In this document: one piece after another, positions 32,913-41,312 of the stretch | Numbering within the stretch: position 1 is the stretch's first letter | Layout: each line of letters begins with the position of its first letter | Assembly: GCA_947462875.1 (NCBI GenBank) | Contig: CANHQJ010000008.1 | Span: 90,891 to 154,890, forward strand | DNA: 64,000 nt | Direction of reading: 5' to 3' | Source of the DNA: Verrucomicrobiia bacterium | GTDB taxonomy: Bacteria > Verrucomicrobiota > Verrucomicrobiia > Verrucomicrobiales > Akkermansiaceae | Made by a program: the position numbers and the translations under genes | The notes under the pieces: model-generated | Told to the model about the DNA's origin: nothing | What the model saw: the letters and a program-made list of their open reading frames with translations, nothing else | Databases searched by the model: none

Positions 32913-33715
32913 CTGATGGCGTGGGATTGTTCCCCTCGTTCGCACTCGGCTCTGATGGCGTTGTATAACTGGATGTCCTTTGAAATGAGCGCATCCAACA
33001 GATCGCGGTCGTATTCTTCCGCCGCGACCGCGGGGACTTTTTCGGTTTTGTTTTTCCAGACCGCTGAGGCCGGAGCACCGAGTTTTTCTGACAACTGTTG
33101 CGCAAAAAGATCCATGCGCTCCATCGTGCCGTAGTGGAAGTAATTGTTTTTGAGAAACTCGTAGGCATCTCCCACCTCGGCTCCGCCGGTGACATAACCG
33201 ACCAGGGGATTCGCGAAGCGATCACCCTGCGCGTGAAGGTACTTGATGTAGTCGCCGAAGCTGCCCTTGCCTGCGACTTTGAGACGTTTGGCGAGATACC
33301 ATCGTCTCCATGCGGGGCGTTGGAAGTAGCTCTGGCGGCAGTAGCGGTACTCGGAGTAAAGCCGGGTGATAGGCTCGCGCACCAGGGTGATATAACGCAA
33401 TTCCCAGTCGGGCAGTTTCGGTGCTCCGAACATGAAATGTCCCGAAACCACATCTCCCTCGTGAGCCGTGGCGTTCAGGATGCTCCATGCCTTCGGATAA
33501 CTGATGGTTTGGAAAAGTTTCCTCAAGCGTTTTTTTGTGCGACGGATGCGGCGGAAGTCCTCAAGGATTCCGACTCCCATATCGGCGATCGGCGGGATGG
33601 GGGGCATGGAGTGGATTTTGCTGTTAGGCAGAGCGGCTCCGATCATCTCCACGAGAGATTGGCTGCCGGATTTGCGAATGCGCACTAAGGCGTAAAGGTA
33701 GGGTCTGCGACTCAT
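32909..33715 (-). CDS. Sulfotransferase family protein (PAPS-dependent type)
   Basis: A 268-residue member of the sulfotransferase-2 like group. LVRIRKSGSQSLVEMIGAA near residue 10 is the 5'-phosphosulfate loop, and YITLVREPITRLYSEYRYCR near 107 is the 3'-phosphate-binding segment, both for the donor PAPS. HFMFGAPKLPDWEL lies between them. Relatives sulfate sugars on glycans. It is the last gene of the leftward six-gene operon, and its start is 3 bases from the stop of the upstream ELM1-family gene. Its own TAG overlaps the TAA of the converging gene. Confidence 0.82.
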   Translation of the reverse strand: MSRRPYLYALVRIRKSGSQSLVEMIGAALPNSKIHSMPPIPPIADMGVGILEDFRRIRRTKKRLRKLFQTISYPKAWSILNATAHEGDVVSGHFMFGAPKLPDWELRYITLVREPITRLYSEYRYCRQSYFQRPAWRRWYLAKRLKVAGKGSFGDYIKYLHAQGDRFANPLVGYVTGGAEVGDAYEFLKNNYFHYGTMERMDLFAQQLSEKLGAPASAVWKNKTEKVPAVAAEEYDRDLLDALISKDIQLYNAIRAECERGEQSHAIS

Positions 33716-33718
33716 GTG

Positions 33719-34750
33719 TTATAGGGCGGCTGGTGATGTGTTTGGCGCGGATGCGTGCGTAGCATAGGTGGCAAGTACGGCTTGGGCAAGACCGCGCGTG
33801 GGGTCGTGCTCGACAAGATGCCATCCGCCCCGGGGCGTGGCTTCGGTCTGGGCGAGATGGTGAGGGTCCTGCAAAACCACGCGCTTCTCGCTTGCGAGCC
33901 GCTGCAGGTTTTGCCGCAAGCGCGGGTTGCCGCCTTCCAGAGGAAGGATGACAAACACGGGACGTCCTGAAGAAACCGATTCATGTGTCATGGACATGCT
34001 GTCGGCGGTGACGTAGAGTCTCGAACACGCGCCCATCATCGCCAGCAGGGGAATTGCGTTTTTGTCACGATGATGAAACCAGCACGATTCCCCGAGGATG
34101 CCGGATGCTTCGAACAGATCCCGGAGTGTCGATTCGAAATGACGGGGTGTTCTGCGCGATGTGGCGATGCGGACTCTCACGCCCTGTTGTTTTGCGGCTT
34201 CGAGGAAAGATGAGGCGATTTGCCGATAGCACGCGTCCGTCCACATGATATCTTCGCCATTTCCCCCGATCAGCAATCCCCATGTGGCGCTCTCCCGGAG
34301 CTGGGCGCTCCGGGCCGCTTCCTGCGCCGCACGGGGAGTGACCATCGATGGTATGATGTCGAAACGATAGTAGGGACATGTCTTTTCGGGTGCATCGTGA
34401 AATGCGATCAGTGAAAAAAAATCCGCCTTCATTCCGCGCAGCGAGCCGAGGAAGACATTCGCAACTTCTCTTTGAAACGCCATGGCGGCATTGGGCCACT
34501 GCGTGGAGCCGCCTGCGGAGAGAATCAGGGAAACCGGGGCAGGCGCGGGGAGGTTTTTGAGCAGCCAGCGCAGCGGCAGTCGCAGGCCGAGAAGTCCCAG
34601 TTTCGGAAGAATCGCACGGATGCCGGACCAGCGCCACTGCACTTCATACTCGGTCACTTCGATTTCCTCCAGCTCCGCCATGGCGCGCAACAGACCCTTG
34701 GCTTTGTGCAGGTGCCCTGTTTTCGAGTCTTTCAGCCAGAGGATTTTCAT
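33719..34750 (-). CDS. ELM1/GtrOC1-family putative glycosyltransferase (copy A)
   Basis: A 343-residue protein of the Mito_fiss_Elm1 (PF06258) family, started at the ATG at 34748-34750 (MKILWLKDSKTGHLHKAKGL). It shares with copy B (36586-37491) the opening D-x-K-x-GH, a central GLLIGGNGEDIMW (G-G-x-x-x-D/Y), the RRTPRHFESTL segment and the late YVTADSMSMTHESVSSGRPV motif. The fold is GT-B-like. Bacterial members are often next to lipid A acyltransferases, and the reaction is unproven. It sits between two sulfotransferase genes with 3- and 4-base gaps. Confidence 0.8.
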   Translation of the reverse strand: MKILWLKDSKTGHLHKAKGLLRAMAELEEIEVTEYEVQWRWSGIRAILPKLGLLGLRLPLRWLLKNLPAPAPVSLILSAGGSTQWPNAAMAFQREVANVFLGSLRGMKADFFSLIAFHDAPEKTCPYYRFDIIPSMVTPRAAQEAARSAQLRESATWGLLIGGNGEDIMWTDACYRQIASSFLEAAKQQGVRVRIATSRRTPRHFESTLRDLFEASGILGESCWFHHRDKNAIPLLAMMGACSRLYVTADSMSMTHESVSSGRPVFVILPLEGGNPRLRQNLQRLASEKRVVLQDPHHLAQTEATPRGGWHLVEHDPTRGLAQAVLATYATHASAPNTSPAAL

Positions 34751-34754
34751 GGAT

Positions 34755-35462
34755 TCAGCGTGGGCTCTCGGGATCGAAAACGTAACCCATGAGGCGTATT
34801 TCACGGGAAAATTCCTGTGCGATTTTTTCCCGTGTTTCCTCGTCGTAAAACTCCCGGTAATCGACCGGTTGACTGGTGATGTTGGTTTTTTCCCTGGGCA
34901 TGTTGCCGCTGAACGGAATGTTCATTCGCTGGCAAAGATCGTTGAATCGGCCGATAAAGCCTTTGTATTCGAGTACTTCATCCATCAGGCACTGCTCGCC
35001 TTCGAAATAAAGCGACGCATCCAGCGGCAGGCGATGGGTTTTGCACATGACCCATGTTTTGAAGTCCGGCATGGGTTTGCCTTGTCCGAACTTTTTCCAA
35101 TTGTAATAGGAAACCACCTTGTCCCATGGGTTGCGTTCGAAGCAAAACTTGTGGTAGCGGTTCCACACATCCTCACCGATGAGCTCGCGCACTCGCCACG
35201 CGGGCATGTGCTCGTAAAACCAACGACCGAGAAGCGGCGAGTGACGGTGGATGCACTTGCGTGTCAGGCGCGAACGGGAGTAGAGTTTTCCCAGCAGTGT
35301 GTCCTCGTGATAATTGCGTGGTATGTCGCTGTGGACATTGGACTCCATCGGAGTGACGATGTCATCGGGACCACAGAGCGGTCCGAGCGCCATTTCCATG
35401 CTGCTGCCTGCGGTCTTGTGAGTCTTGATGAAAATGAATTGGTATTGGTGACTGACAATCAT
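34755..35462 (-). CDS. Sulfotransferase family 2 protein
   Basis: A 235-residue PAPS-dependent sulfotransferase candidate. FIFIKTHKTAGSSMEMALG near residue 10 is the family's 5'-PSB loop (K-x-H-K-x-A-S/G), and FCFERNPWDKVVSYYNWKKF near 105 is the 3'-phosphate segment with the conserved Arg. The family includes chondroitin/HNK-1-type carbohydrate sulfotransferases and bacterial Nod-factor-like enzymes. It lies 20 bases after the GT4 gene and 4 bases before ELM1 copy A. Together with the neighbouring sulfotransferase it suggests a glycan sulfated at two positions. Confidence 0.87.
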   Translation of the reverse strand: MIVSHQYQFIFIKTHKTAGSSMEMALGPLCGPDDIVTPMESNVHSDIPRNYHEDTLLGKLYSRSRLTRKCIHRHSPLLGRWFYEHMPAWRVRELIGEDVWNRYHKFCFERNPWDKVVSYYNWKKFGQGKPMPDFKTWVMCKTHRLPLDASLYFEGEQCLMDEVLEYKGFIGRFNDLCQRMNIPFSGNMPREKTNITSQPVDYREFYDEETREKIAQEFSREIRLMGYVFDPESPR

Positions 35463-35482
35463 GCGAATAAGAGGGAACGGGT

Positions 35483-36589
35483 TCAGGCGGGAGATGCCAA
35501 TTCCTGGTAAACACTGAGCGTGGCATCCAGCATTTTGGCCAGCGAGAAGGGGGTGATGGGAGATGGTATGCCACCCTCGTTGATGATGCGAAGGGTGGCC
35601 GCTTCCGCGGCATCGATATCGGCCACGGGAACAAGACCTGCGGGAAACAACACCCGCAGTTGTTCGGCCACTCCGCCGTGTGCGTAAGCGACCACTGGCT
35701 TGCCCAGAGCCATGGCCTCGAGCGAGACTCTTCCGAAAGCTTCCGGCTGAAGAGATAGCGAGTAAACGATCGATGATGACGCCATGACATCGCGCAGGTC
35801 CGAGCGATGACCGAGAAAGGTCAGGTGATTTTCGACATGCAGTGCGCCGGCGAGCTGTTTCAGTTCATCGAGGAACGCCATTTTTTTCGGATGTGGCTCA
35901 CCGGCGATGAGCCCATGAACGGGCAGGCCTTTTTCGACCAGTCTGGCGATCAGGCGGATGAAATCTTCTTGCCCTTTCCAGCGCGTCAAGCGCCCTGCCA
36001 GCAACAGGGGGATGCGATGTTCCAGGTAGGGGTGCGTCTCGCGCCATGTTCCCAGCCACTGCGAACTTGGTCTGTAGTCGTGGGTGTAAGTCGTTTCATC
36101 CACGCCCCGATGGATCACGCGGATCAAGGCGGCATCGGTGGCGGGGTAATTCGCAAGAATGTATTCGCGCACGCTTTCCGAGACGGCGATGACCCGTTCT
36201 CCGCGTGTCATGACGCGGGAGTAGGCGTTCACGGAATAGAAACCATGGACGGTAGAAACTAGGCGAGGGCGGTTTTTCGGATCCATGCCTCTCCACGCCA
36301 GCCAGGCGATCCAGCCGGGAGCGCGCGAGCGGATGTGCAGGATGTCCGGCTTTTCGTTCTCCAGCAGGGTGCGCAGTTTGTTTACCTGAAAGAGTGAGCG
36401 CAATGATTTGCGGTGAACCGGCATCGGAATGTGCCGGGCGCCCATGGCTTCCAGTTCCGCAACCAAACGGCCGCCATTGGATACCACCACGGCCTCATGG
36501 CCGTGCCGTATCAAATGCGAGGCTACCTCCAAAGTACCGCGCTCGACACCTCCTGCATTAAGTTCGGGAAGGATTTGAATGACTTTCAC
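35483..36589 (-). CDS. GT4 family glycosyltransferase (WaaG-like)
   Basis: A 368-residue retaining glycosyltransferase. It starts at a GTG (36587-36589) in a GTGA overlap with the stop of ELM1 copy B, giving MKVIQILPELNAGGVERGTL, the usual GT4 opening. Other motifs: DILHIRSRAPGWIAWLA, VIAVSESVREYIL, LLLAGRLTRWKGQEDFIRLI near residue 195 and the C-terminal SLSLQPEAFGRVSLEAMALG (E-x7-E) near 280, which binds the nucleotide-sugar donor. It probably adds a sugar to lipid A core or another surface glycan in the cytoplasm. Confidence 0.92.
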   Translation of the reverse strand: MKVIQILPELNAGGVERGTLEVASHLIRHGHEAVVVSNGGRLVAELEAMGARHIPMPVHRKSLRSLFQVNKLRTLLENEKPDILHIRSRAPGWIAWLAWRGMDPKNRPRLVSTVHGFYSVNAYSRVMTRGERVIAVSESVREYILANYPATDAALIRVIHRGVDETTYTHDYRPSSQWLGTWRETHPYLEHRIPLLLAGRLTRWKGQEDFIRLIARLVEKGLPVHGLIAGEPHPKKMAFLDELKQLAGALHVENHLTFLGHRSDLRDVMASSSIVYSLSLQPEAFGRVSLEAMALGKPVVAYAHGGVAEQLRVLFPAGLVPVADIDAAEAATLRIINEGGIPSPITPFSLAKMLDATLSVYQELASPA

Positions 36590-37491
36590 GAGATCGGTGG
36601 CGGAAATTTTTCTAACAGGATTTTCGCGCAGCGGTCGGCTTCGGCGAATGGCGCGCAGGATACCAAACGGCCTTTTTCTTGCAAGTGTTTAAATGTCATG
36701 ATTTTACCCTCTTCACACAGCGTTTCGATGGCCCTGGCGATCTTGGAAGTGCTCTTGCGCGCGGGCATGGGCAGGATTCCCACGCGAGCCCCGCTGCTGA
36801 GCGCTTCGTAAATCATCGACACGCTGTCGCAGGTGACCCACACCGATTCGCACCGGCAGAGCAACCGGGGAAGCCAATCGGCATCTGTATTTCGATGAGG
36901 GTGCAGGGTGGCGGACAGGTGGCCCAGCGAAGAGAGAAATGCATCGGGCGTGCGGCGTGAATCAGCAATGTGCCAGTCGAGTTCGGTTTGTGACAGAAGT
37001 TGCGAGATCGCATCGCGCAGGGAATCCGGATCAAAGGCATAATCTTTCGATTCTCCGCCGATGAGAATGAGCCCCTTGGATTCCCGGACGGGGGCAGGCA
37101 CGATACGATTCAGCGCTCCCATCGTGGGGATCACGCGGGCAGGTGCTTTGCCTGCTTTGAGATCGTGTGTGGGCACGAGGCAGGCATCAAAGAAGGAGTA
37201 TGGCCAGCTGGGCTTCATCAAAACGATGCTGCGGCACCGGTATCTGCGGCTCAGCAGCAGCGCGCACAGATGAGTGCCGTGACCGGTGGCGATGATCCAG
37301 TCGGGCGCCGGGCCATGCCGGATGATGTCAGCGGCATGACGGATTTTTTTTCCGCGCGGAAAATCTCCCAGGTCGATCGTGCGGGTTTCTGTTGGGGTGA
37401 GACGCGCCAGAGCCTCCGCCAGGCCCAGGCTTTGGTTGCGGTGCCCGGGCTTGCCATCAGACAGAATCAGAAGTTGTAGCGGTCGGCTCAT
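36586..37491 (-). CDS. ELM1/GtrOC1-family putative glycosyltransferase (copy B)
   Basis: A 301-residue member of the PF06258 family; the ATG at 37489-37491 gives MSRPLQLLILSDGKPGHRNQ. The SDGKPGHRNQSLGLAEAL opening, LILIGGESKDYAFD near residue 145, DSRRTPDAFLSSL and WVTCDSVSMIYEALSSGARV near 230 are typical. It starts in a 4-base ATGA overlap with the end of the acyltransferase gene and ends in a GTGA overlap with the GT4 gene, so the three are translationally coupled. The paralogue at 33719-34750 is clearly diverged in sequence. Confidence 0.85.
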   Translation of the reverse strand: MSRPLQLLILSDGKPGHRNQSLGLAEALARLTPTETRTIDLGDFPRGKKIRHAADIIRHGPAPDWIIATGHGTHLCALLLSRRYRCRSIVLMKPSWPYSFFDACLVPTHDLKAGKAPARVIPTMGALNRIVPAPVRESKGLILIGGESKDYAFDPDSLRDAISQLLSQTELDWHIADSRRTPDAFLSSLGHLSATLHPHRNTDADWLPRLLCRCESVWVTCDSVSMIYEALSSGARVGILPMPARKSTSKIARAIETLCEEGKIMTFKHLQEKGRLVSCAPFAEADRCAKILLEKFPPPIS

Positions 37492-38879
37492 GGCGGGGGA
37501 TCGTTCAGAGTGATGCCCAGTTTGCTGAGGAAATGCCACCATGTTTGCGGGGAGGTCAGAGGTGTGGGCGGAGCGGCGATGCGGATGTCAAGCAGGTGAT
37601 TTTTGTCAGATGACATGCCGACCGCCTGCGGAATCGGGATTTTTCTGTGGGCATCGTTGATTTCCCTGCTGTCGCAAAAATAGACGACCATGTCGAGTGG
37701 GTATGGCCTGCTCGCATCGATCTTGCGGAGAAGCGATGCCAAGTTTTCTCCCGAGTCCGCCACATGCCGCGAGGCATGAGGGAAAGGGCTCGTGGAGGCG
37801 GTGTTGATCAGCTCGAATGCGGTATCGGCTTGCTGTCGGATCAGGAATTCGATGGCGGAAGCGGCGGCTGCGTTGATGGCGGGATCAGACGAACCGATGA
37901 GCGCAATGCGCCAGGGTTTTGTGAGGTTGGCAGTGGTGGTGGATCTCCGTGATCGATGGGTGCGGAATGGGAGTTTGGGCGCCAATTTCCAGCGATTGTG
38001 GAACCAGAATCCATCGCAGGGACTGGAGGATAATGCTCTCTCCAGCCCCTGCATGACGGTATCGGTAGAAATGGCGACCGCCGGCGGGTGGGGTGTGATC
38101 TGGATCTGCCAGTGGGCGCGTCTGGTGCGTTTGACGGAAAAATAAAAAACCGCGGCACCCGTGCGTCGATGCAATAATTCCACCAGTGGCGAGCAGGAGG
38201 TGGGGCGGCCAAAAAACGGCGTCATGCTGCCGGAGTGTCCGGCGTGTTGGTCCGCCAATATGCCCAGCAAGCCGCCTTCGCGCAGGAGGGGGCAGGATTG
38301 GGTGAAACCTTCTTTGTTCGAAAACAACTGCGTGCCGGATCGTGCACGGCGTCGCATGGTCATGCGGTTCATCCAGGGGTTGTTGAGCGGCCGATAAAAG
38401 GCTGCGGTAGGTGCGCCCGGCGCGACCAAGGTGCCGATGCGCGCGAGGATTTCCCAGTTGCCCATGTGCACCAGTGCGAAAATGGCTCCACGGTTGGTGC
38501 GTTGTAGCGTTTCCCGGACGATTTCCTCGCCTTCGATGGTGACGTGAGTTTTGATTTGTTCATCGCTCATCAGCATGCAGCGGGTGCTGCTGAGCAAGTT
38601 CGCGCCACAGTGGCGAAAGGTGTCGCGCGTGAGTGTTTCCAACTCCTCGGCACTAAGCGAGTCGCCCCAGGCGATGCGGCAGTTGCGGCGCACGGTGTCG
38701 CGGCGGGCGGGGAGCAGGTGATAGGCGCAGGCTCCGAGGTTCCATCCCAGTGCATCGACCCACGTTGCAGGCAGGAAACGCAGTACCGTTTCCATCAAAC
38801 GGAAAATCGCGTATTCGAGGAGAGATCGGATCGAGGATCGTCTGGAGCGCCTGCTTGCCACAGCGGCAGCATTTGCCAT
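37488..38879 (-). CDS. Lipid A late acyltransferase (LpxL-like) fused to a half GT9-like domain
   Basis: A 463-residue protein from the ATG at 38877-38879 (MANAAAVASRRSRRSSIRSL), chosen because AGGAA lies 5 bases upstream; an in-frame ATG at 38933 would add 18 residues. Residues ~20-300 are an LpxL/HtrB-type acyltransferase: a membrane-associated start, RRNCRIAWGD, FALVHMGNWEILARIG (the H-x4-E motif) and LADQHAGHSG. Residues ~310-463 (WRIALIGSSDPAINAAAASA ... YPLDMVVYFCDSREINDAHR ... WWHFLSKLGI) look like the first Rossmann half of a GT9 heptosyltransferase without the donor-binding half. First gene of the leftward glycan operon. Confidence 0.82.
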   Translation of the reverse strand: MANAAAVASRRSRRSSIRSLLEYAIFRLMETVLRFLPATWVDALGWNLGACAYHLLPARRDTVRRNCRIAWGDSLSAEELETLTRDTFRHCGANLLSSTRCMLMSDEQIKTHVTIEGEEIVRETLQRTNRGAIFALVHMGNWEILARIGTLVAPGAPTAAFYRPLNNPWMNRMTMRRRARSGTQLFSNKEGFTQSCPLLREGGLLGILADQHAGHSGSMTPFFGRPTSCSPLVELLHRRTGAAVFYFSVKRTRRAHWQIQITPHPPAVAISTDTVMQGLERALSSSPCDGFWFHNRWKLAPKLPFRTHRSRRSTTTANLTKPWRIALIGSSDPAINAAAASAIEFLIRQQADTAFELINTASTSPFPHASRHVADSGENLASLLRKIDASRPYPLDMVVYFCDSREINDAHRKIPIPQAVGMSSDKNHLLDIRIAAPPTPLTSPQTWWHFLSKLGITLNDPPP

Positions 38880-38948
38880 TTTTTCCTGATTGGCAAGCAG
38901 GGAACAGAGTGATGCATCGCGTAAGAGGGGCATGAGATGAAGTATTTC

Positions 38949-38977
38949 TTGAATCGAGTGCCATTCTCGCGTAATTA
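38949..38977 (+). promoter_or_regulatory. Promoter of the tRNA-Arg gene
   Basis: TTGAAT (38949-38954), a 17-base spacer and TAATTA (38972-38977) fit a sigma-70-type promoter, placing the transcription start close to base 38984, just before the mature tRNA. Confidence 0.6.
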
Positions 38978-38985
38978 GATGCCGC

Positions 38986-39057
38986 GCTCCCGTAGTTCAA
39001 TGGATAGAACGGCCCTCTCCTAAAGGGCAAATGCAGGTTCGATTCCCGCCGGGAGCA
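38986..39057 (+). tRNA. tRNA-Arg (anticodon CCU)
   Basis: A complete cloverleaf. The acceptor stem GCTCCCG/CGGGAGC is perfect, followed by discriminator A. The D-arm contains AGTTCAATGGATAGAAC. The anticodon arm is GCCCT-CTCCTAA-AGGGC with anticodon CCT, read as Arg (AGG codons). The T-arm is GCAGG-TTCGATT-CCCGC in context. The CCA end is not encoded. The gene stands alone between the leftward glycan operon and the citramalate synthase gene. Confidence 0.95.
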
Positions 39058-39114
39058 CAGTTGACACGGTTTTTGCTGGATTTACCGCGGCACTGCCCCT
39101 AGTTTCCCCGCGCG

Positions 39115-40686
39115 ATGTCAACTTCTGTGAAACCTGTGTATCTGTACGACACGACCCTGCGCGATGGAACGCAAGGGGAAGGATTTCAACTTTCCGGCTT
39201 GGACAAACTGCGAATTGCCGAGCGTCTGGATCAATTCGGCATCGACTACATTGAAGGCGGATGGCCGGGCTCGAACCCGAAGGATGTGGAATTTTTCCGC
39301 GAGGCGAAAAAGCTCAAACTCAAGCATGCCAAATTGGCGGCCTTTGGGTCCACACGCCGGGCCGACACGCCCGTCGAGCAAGATGCGCAGGTGGCTTTGT
39401 TGTTAGAGGCGGATACGCCCGTCGTCACGATTTTCGGCAAGAGCTGGGATCTGCACGTGACCGAGGTGCTGCGCACGACCGTGGAGGAAAACCAAGCGAT
39501 GATCCGCGATACCGTGGCGCACTTGAAAAAGCATGGCCGCGAGGTAGTCTATGACGCCGAGCATTTTTTCGATGGCTACAAGGACAATGCCGGGCATGCC
39601 CTCGCGACCTTGCGCGCTGCGGCGGAGGGAGGCGCGGACATTTTGGTGCTTTGCGACACCAATGGCGGTACCTTGCCTCATGAAGTCGCTGCGATTTGCC
39701 AAGCGGTGCAAACGGCCATCCCGCAAGTGCCGATCGGCATCCACACGCACAACGATTGCGAATTGGCCGTGGCCAATGCCATCGCCGCCGTGCAAGCCGG
39801 TGCCGTGCAGGTGCAGGGTACGATCAATGGCTACGGCGAGCGCACGGGGAACTGCAATCTCACTTCGGTCATCCCCATCCTGCAACTCAAGCTGGGATTA
39901 TCGGTCACGCCGTTTTTGGAGAAACTCAAGGACTTGTCCTATTTCGTCGACGACGTCTCGAACAATCCGCACTTCGCGCGCGCGCCATTCATCGGACGCA
40001 CAGCCTTCGCGCACAAAGGCGGCATGCATGTGAATGCGGTGCAGAAATTGGCCCGCAGCTATGAACACATCCGCCCCGAGGAAGTGGGAAATACCCAAAA
40101 CATCCTGGTGTCCGAACTCGCAGGACAAAGCAACATCTTGATCAAGGCGGAACAAATGGGGCTGGCGCTGGAAAAAGGCTCGGCGGCTGCGAAAAACCTG
40201 TTGCAGACCGTCAAGGAGTTGGAAAATACCGGCTATTCCTTTGAGGCGGCGGGCGGTTCGCTGGAGCTGCTGATTCGCAAGGAAACCGGCCAATACCGGA
40301 AACCGTTCGATCTGAAAGAATACCACACCAGCTTCCGCCAGTATCGCGATGGTCACTCGCCCGTGTGCGAAGCGACGGTAAAAGTCTTTGTCAACGACAC
40401 CCCCGAATACACCGTGGCGGAAGGTCACGGTGTGGTGAACGCGCTCGATGTCGCCCTGCGCAAAGCCCTGCTTCCGTTTTATCCGGAACTCGCCCAGGTG
40501 ACTCTGGTGGACTACAAAGTCCGTATCCTCGATGGCCACGATGCCACCGCCTCCAAGACGCGGGTGCTCATCGTGTGCTCGGATGGGGAAAACAACTGGG
40601 GCACGGTCGGCGTTTCCGAGAACATCATCGAAGCAAGCTGGATCGCTCTCGTGGATGGACTGGATCTTTTCTTGCAGCGGCGCTGA
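39115..40686 (+). CDS. cimA: (R)-citramalate synthase
   Basis: A 523-residue HMGL/isopropylmalate-synthase-like enzyme condensing pyruvate and acetyl-CoA to citramalate, the threonine-independent entry to isoleucine. VYLYDTTLRDGTQGEGFQLS near residue 9 carries the metal-binding Asp, and IDYIEGGWPGSNPKD and the FGSTRRADT segment are specific to the CimA branch. IHTHNDCELAVANAIAAVQA near 222 holds the metal-binding His pair, and GERTGNCNL follows. Residues ~390-523 form the LeuA-type allosteric domain, so isoleucine feedback is likely. A TTGACA at 39061 may be part of its promoter, but no good -10 follows. Confidence 0.94.
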   Translation: MSTSVKPVYLYDTTLRDGTQGEGFQLSGLDKLRIAERLDQFGIDYIEGGWPGSNPKDVEFFREAKKLKLKHAKLAAFGSTRRADTPVEQDAQVALLLEADTPVVTIFGKSWDLHVTEVLRTTVEENQAMIRDTVAHLKKHGREVVYDAEHFFDGYKDNAGHALATLRAAAEGGADILVLCDTNGGTLPHEVAAICQAVQTAIPQVPIGIHTHNDCELAVANAIAAVQAGAVQVQGTINGYGERTGNCNLTSVIPILQLKLGLSVTPFLEKLKDLSYFVDDVSNNPHFARAPFIGRTAFAHKGGMHVNAVQKLARSYEHIRPEEVGNTQNILVSELAGQSNILIKAEQMGLALEKGSAAAKNLLQTVKELENTGYSFEAAGGSLELLIRKETGQYRKPFDLKEYHTSFRQYRDGHSPVCEATVKVFVNDTPEYTVAEGHGVVNALDVALRKALLPFYPELAQVTLVDYKVRILDGHDATASKTRVLIVCSDGENNWGTVGVSENIIEASWIALVDGLDLFLQRR

Positions 40687-40733
40687 TCGCAGAGAAAGTG
40701 AAAGAGTTTCCGCATGCGTTTCGTAGCATACGC

Positions 40734-41312
40734 ATGATTAAACCCTTGTTTGTATTGGTGATGTGCGCGATGAGCTTGCAGGCTGCGGAGCCTGTGGCCC
40801 TCTTTGATGGCAAAACCCTGGATGGCTGGAAACCCTCCGCCATGCCGGAATACTGGTCGGTGCAGGACGGCGCGATCGTTGGCAAGAGTGATGCGAAGAA
40901 AAAAGGCTCCATCCTCTGGACTTCGGGTGAGTATGCCGATTTTTCGTTAGAAGCGGAGTTCCGCTACACCGGGCATGTCGATTCCGGATTTTTCCTGCGC
41001 AATGAAAACGAGCAAATCCAGATCGGCATCTCCGGCTCGCTCAAGCGCGACATGACCTGCTCGCCCTACATCGGCAAAAAAGGCAAATATCCCGTGGAAG
41101 CCGTGGGCGTGAAGGATCTGCTGAAAATCGGCGACTGGAATCGCATCAAGATCGAGGTCAAAGGCAAAAAATACATCGTCACCCTCAACGGCAAACAAGT
41201 GCTCGATTACACCACCGACATGGAATCAGCCAAAGGCCCCATCGGCCTCCAGGTGCATCCCGGAGTGGAGATGGAAATCCATTTCCGCAATCTCAGCCTC
41301 ACGCCCCAGTAG
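40734..41312 (+). CDS. Secreted DUF1080 (3-keto-disaccharide hydrolase family) protein
   Basis: A 192-residue exported protein with signal peptide MIKPLFVLVMCAMSLQAAE. The mature part is one DUF1080 jelly-roll domain: ALFDGKTLDGWKP, YWSVQDGAIVGKSD, FSLEAEFRYTGHVDSGFFLR and GDWNRIKIEVKGKKYIVTLN. The family is expanded in Verrucomicrobia and Planctomycetes. Some members hydrolyse 3-keto-glycosides, often near Gfo/Idh/MocA oxidoreductases, but there is none next to this one. Its last 14 bases overlap the end of the converging EamA gene. Confidence 0.88.
   Translation: MIKPLFVLVMCAMSLQAAEPVALFDGKTLDGWKPSAMPEYWSVQDGAIVGKSDAKKKGSILWTSGEYADFSLEAEFRYTGHVDSGFFLRNENEQIQIGISGSLKRDMTCSPYIGKKGKYPVEAVGVKDLLKIGDWNRIKIEVKGKKYIVTLNGKQVLDYTTDMESAKGPIGLQVHPGVEMEIHFRNLSLTPQ

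Noticed and set aside
39061..39090. TTGACA as a promoter of cimA
   Set aside because: The -35 box is good but no acceptable -10 hexamer occurs at 16-18 bases, so I did not list it as a feature.
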